From: Candidatus Bathyarchaeota archaeon
GTDB lineage: Archaea > Thermoproteota > Bathyarchaeia > 40CM-2-53-6
DNA length: 7,171 nt
Reading direction: 5' to 3'
NCBI GenBank assembly: GCA_005883695.1
Contig: VBBV01000100.1
Coordinates: 1 to 7,171 of the forward strand
The stretch's first letter is position 1. Every line of letters starts with the position of its first letter. Of this stretch, positions 6,360 to 7,171 are shown piece after piece. Both the position numbers and the translations under genes were made by a program. Below the pieces are notes generated by a model. The model was not told the DNA's origin and did not search any database. It was given only the letters and a program-made list of their open reading frames with translations.

Positions 6360-6423
6360 CTTCGGGACCAGGATTCAGTCTTCGGTGAATCATATCGTCC
6401 CACTAGGCCTGGTCCATCCGAAG
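6360..6423. repeat. Long nested inverted repeat, candidate structured RNA element
   Basis: The outer arms are CTTCGGGACCAGG (6360-6372) and CCTGGTC (6408-6414) plus CCGAAG (6418-6423). They pair over 13 base pairs with a single 3-base bulge (6415-6417). Inside, ATTCA (6373-6377) and TGAAT (6386-6390) form a second stem directly against the outer one, with loop GTCTTCGG. A second copy of CTTCGG (6380-6385) in that loop could compete for the CCGAAG arm, so two folds are possible. The element starts 15 bases after the CoA-binding stop and ends 61 bases before the TRIC start. No T-run follows, so a bacterial-type terminator is unlikely. It may be a 3'-UTR structure, a 5' leader element of the TRIC gene, a small RNA, or a mobile-repeat remnant. 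I recognise no known RNA family. Confidence 0.55.
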
Positions 6424-6470
6424 ATTCTATTCATGTTATGTGGTGCTCTTGAGTATGAAAAACGGTGCTA

Positions 6471-6479
6471 GGGAGTGAT
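6471..6479 (+). promoter_or_regulatory. Shine-Dalgarno of the TRIC gene
   Basis: GGGAGTGAT ends 5 bases before the ATG at 6485 and matches the anti-Shine-Dalgarno complement GGAGGTGAT apart from one missing G. With an in-frame TAG two codons upstream of the ATG, it fixes the start codon. It is the clearest ribosome-binding site in the window and shows that at least some genes here use leadered translation. Confidence 0.7.
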
Positions 6480-6484
6480 AGAAA

Positions 6485-7048
6485 ATGGACGAGACCCTGA
6501 TACTCAACCTTGTAGGAACTTTCGCATTCGGCTTGAGCGGTGGAATACTTGCAGTCCGGAAGAAAATGGACCTATTCGGGGTCCTAGTGCTATCAGTGGC
6601 AACAGGGCTTGGCGGTGGAATAATGCGAGACCTAATCCTCGGGCACACTCCCCCGATGACGCTGGTTGACTGGCGCTATTTGGCCGCTGCCGGGGTCGCG
6701 GGGTTCCTGGTCTTCTTGGATTTCCTAGCAATCTTCACCGTCACGGGCACCACTATAGCTCTCGCGGCTGGGCTAAGCCCTGTGCCGGCCTCGTTACTGG
6801 GAATGCTTACAGGTATCGGCGGAGGAGCTCTAAGGGACATTCTGGCAGCGGAAGTGCCGCTGGTGCTGAGGAGCGAGATATACGCAGTCGCTTCCTTGCT
6901 CGGAGCAATCATAATCGCTGTGGCCAACCAAGCACAAACTCTGGGACTTCCTGCTGAGATCCTCGCCGCTTCAGCCACTTTCGCTCTTCGAATGGTCAGC
7001 GTTTGGAGAGGCTGGAAGATTCCAATAGCCCACCCGGGAACACGATAG
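6485..7048 (+). CDS. TRIC-type cation channel family protein (UPF0126, YicG-like)
   Basis: 187 residues, nearly all hydrophobic. The family is built from two inverted three-helix repeats plus a seventh helix, and both glycine-rich repeat signatures are here: ATGLGGGIMRDLILG (39-53) and LTGIGGGALRDIL (108-120), followed by AAEVPLVLRSEIYAVASLLG (121-140). Prokaryotic TRIC proteins form trimers with a pore through each subunit and conduct monovalent cations such as K+; the physiological role in prokaryotes is poorly established. The N-terminus LNLVGTFAFGLSGGILAVRKKMDLFG (8-32) is typical. Length is below the usual 200-210: between W63-R64 and TVTGTTIALAAGLSP (85-99) about 15 residues seem missing compared with YicG, so helices 3 and 4 lack the usual basic connecting loop. 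The start is secured by a strong Shine-Dalgarno. It converges on the aIF1 gene with 14 bases between stop codons. Confidence 0.88.
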   Translation: MDETLILNLVGTFAFGLSGGILAVRKKMDLFGVLVLSVATGLGGGIMRDLILGHTPPMTLVDWRYLAAAGVAGFLVFLDFLAIFTVTGTTIALAAGLSPVPASLLGMLTGIGGGALRDILAAEVPLVLRSEIYAVASLLGAIIIAVANQAQTLGLPAEILAASATFALRMVSVWRGWKIPIAHPGTR

Positions 7049-7062
7049 GCTTTGTTCTTGAT

Positions 7063-7171
7063 CTAGATCATTTCGATGTTATCGGGGGAGACGCCTAGCT
7101 TTGAGAGTTCGTTTTTGGCTTGGTCTCGATGGTCTCCGTGGAGGATGATGCGGCCGTTTTCTATGTCGCCG
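7063..7171 (-). CDS. Translation initiation factor aIF1 (SUI1 family), C-terminal fragment
   Basis: Only the last 35 codons and the TAG stop (7063-7065) lie in the window. The residues run GDIENGRIILHGDHR, then DQAKNELSKLGVSPDNIEMI. The pattern I-x-L-x-GDHR followed by an amphipathic helix, K-L-G-x-x-x-x-N-I and a hydrophobic end is the characteristic C-terminus of archaeal SUI1/aIF1, a protein of about 100 residues. aIF1 binds the small ribosomal subunit near the P site and enforces accurate start codon selection. The N-terminal two thirds lie beyond the right edge. The assignment rests on this short segment but the match to the family ending is specific. It supports an archaeal source. Confidence 0.85.
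   Translation of the reverse strand, partial: GDIENGRIILHGDHRDQAKNELSKLGVSPDNIEMI

Noticed and set aside
6360..6423. Bacterial-style intrinsic terminator after the CoA-binding gene
   Set aside because: The hairpin is strong but is followed by AAGATTCTATTC rather than a T-run, and archaeal termination relies mainly on T-tracts.
1..7171. Defence system, CRISPR array, insertion sequence, tRNA or rRNA
   Set aside because: No regularly spaced direct repeats, transposase motifs, cloverleaf or rRNA-like sequence were seen. All larger genes belong to housekeeping, transport or lipid-type families.

Overview
The window comes from an archaeon. Four things point there: the C-terminus of an aIF1/SUI1-type translation initiation factor at the right edge, a geranylgeranyl-reductase-family flavoprotein of the archaeal lipid type, TATA-like elements placed about 25-45 bases before several start codons, and a mix of apparently leaderless starts with a few Shine-Dalgarno starts. 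Base composition is moderate, roughly half G+C. The lineage is not decidable from this sequence; a TACK-type lineage (for example Nitrososphaerota or Bathyarchaeia) is only a guess.

Layout. Positions 1-551 (minus) hold a winged-helix protein whose C-terminal end is at or just beyond the left edge. Positions 612-2027 (minus) hold a geranylgeranyl-reductase-like FAD enzyme. A 130-base divergent promoter region follows, then a MenA-like UbiA prenyltransferase (2158-3135, plus). These two genes form a plausible isoprenoid module: one attaches a polyprenyl chain to an aromatic or polar acceptor, the other saturates prenyl chains. From 3204 the plus strand carries a 54-residue helical protein (unrecognised) followed 9 bases later by an MFS transporter (3378-4592) and, after another short gap, a second, dissimilar MFS transporter (4602-5837, possibly starting at 4629). 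A CoA-binding Rossmann protein follows (conserved domain from about 5932, end 6345). It has no ordinary start codon in any frame in the gap before its domain.

The 139-base gap 6346-6484 holds a strong nested inverted repeat (6360-6423) that would fold well as RNA. Next is a TRIC/UPF0126 family membrane protein (6485-7048) with an excellent Shine-Dalgarno and an apparently shortened TM3-TM4 region. It converges on the aIF1 gene (7063 to right edge, minus).

I see no CRISPR, transposon, tRNA or rRNA. Most of the window looks like ordinary archaeal chromosome. The least explained items are the hairpin element at 6360-6423, the 54-residue protein fixed in front of the transporters, the non-canonical start of the CoA-binding gene, and the uncharacterised C-terminal part of the winged-helix protein.
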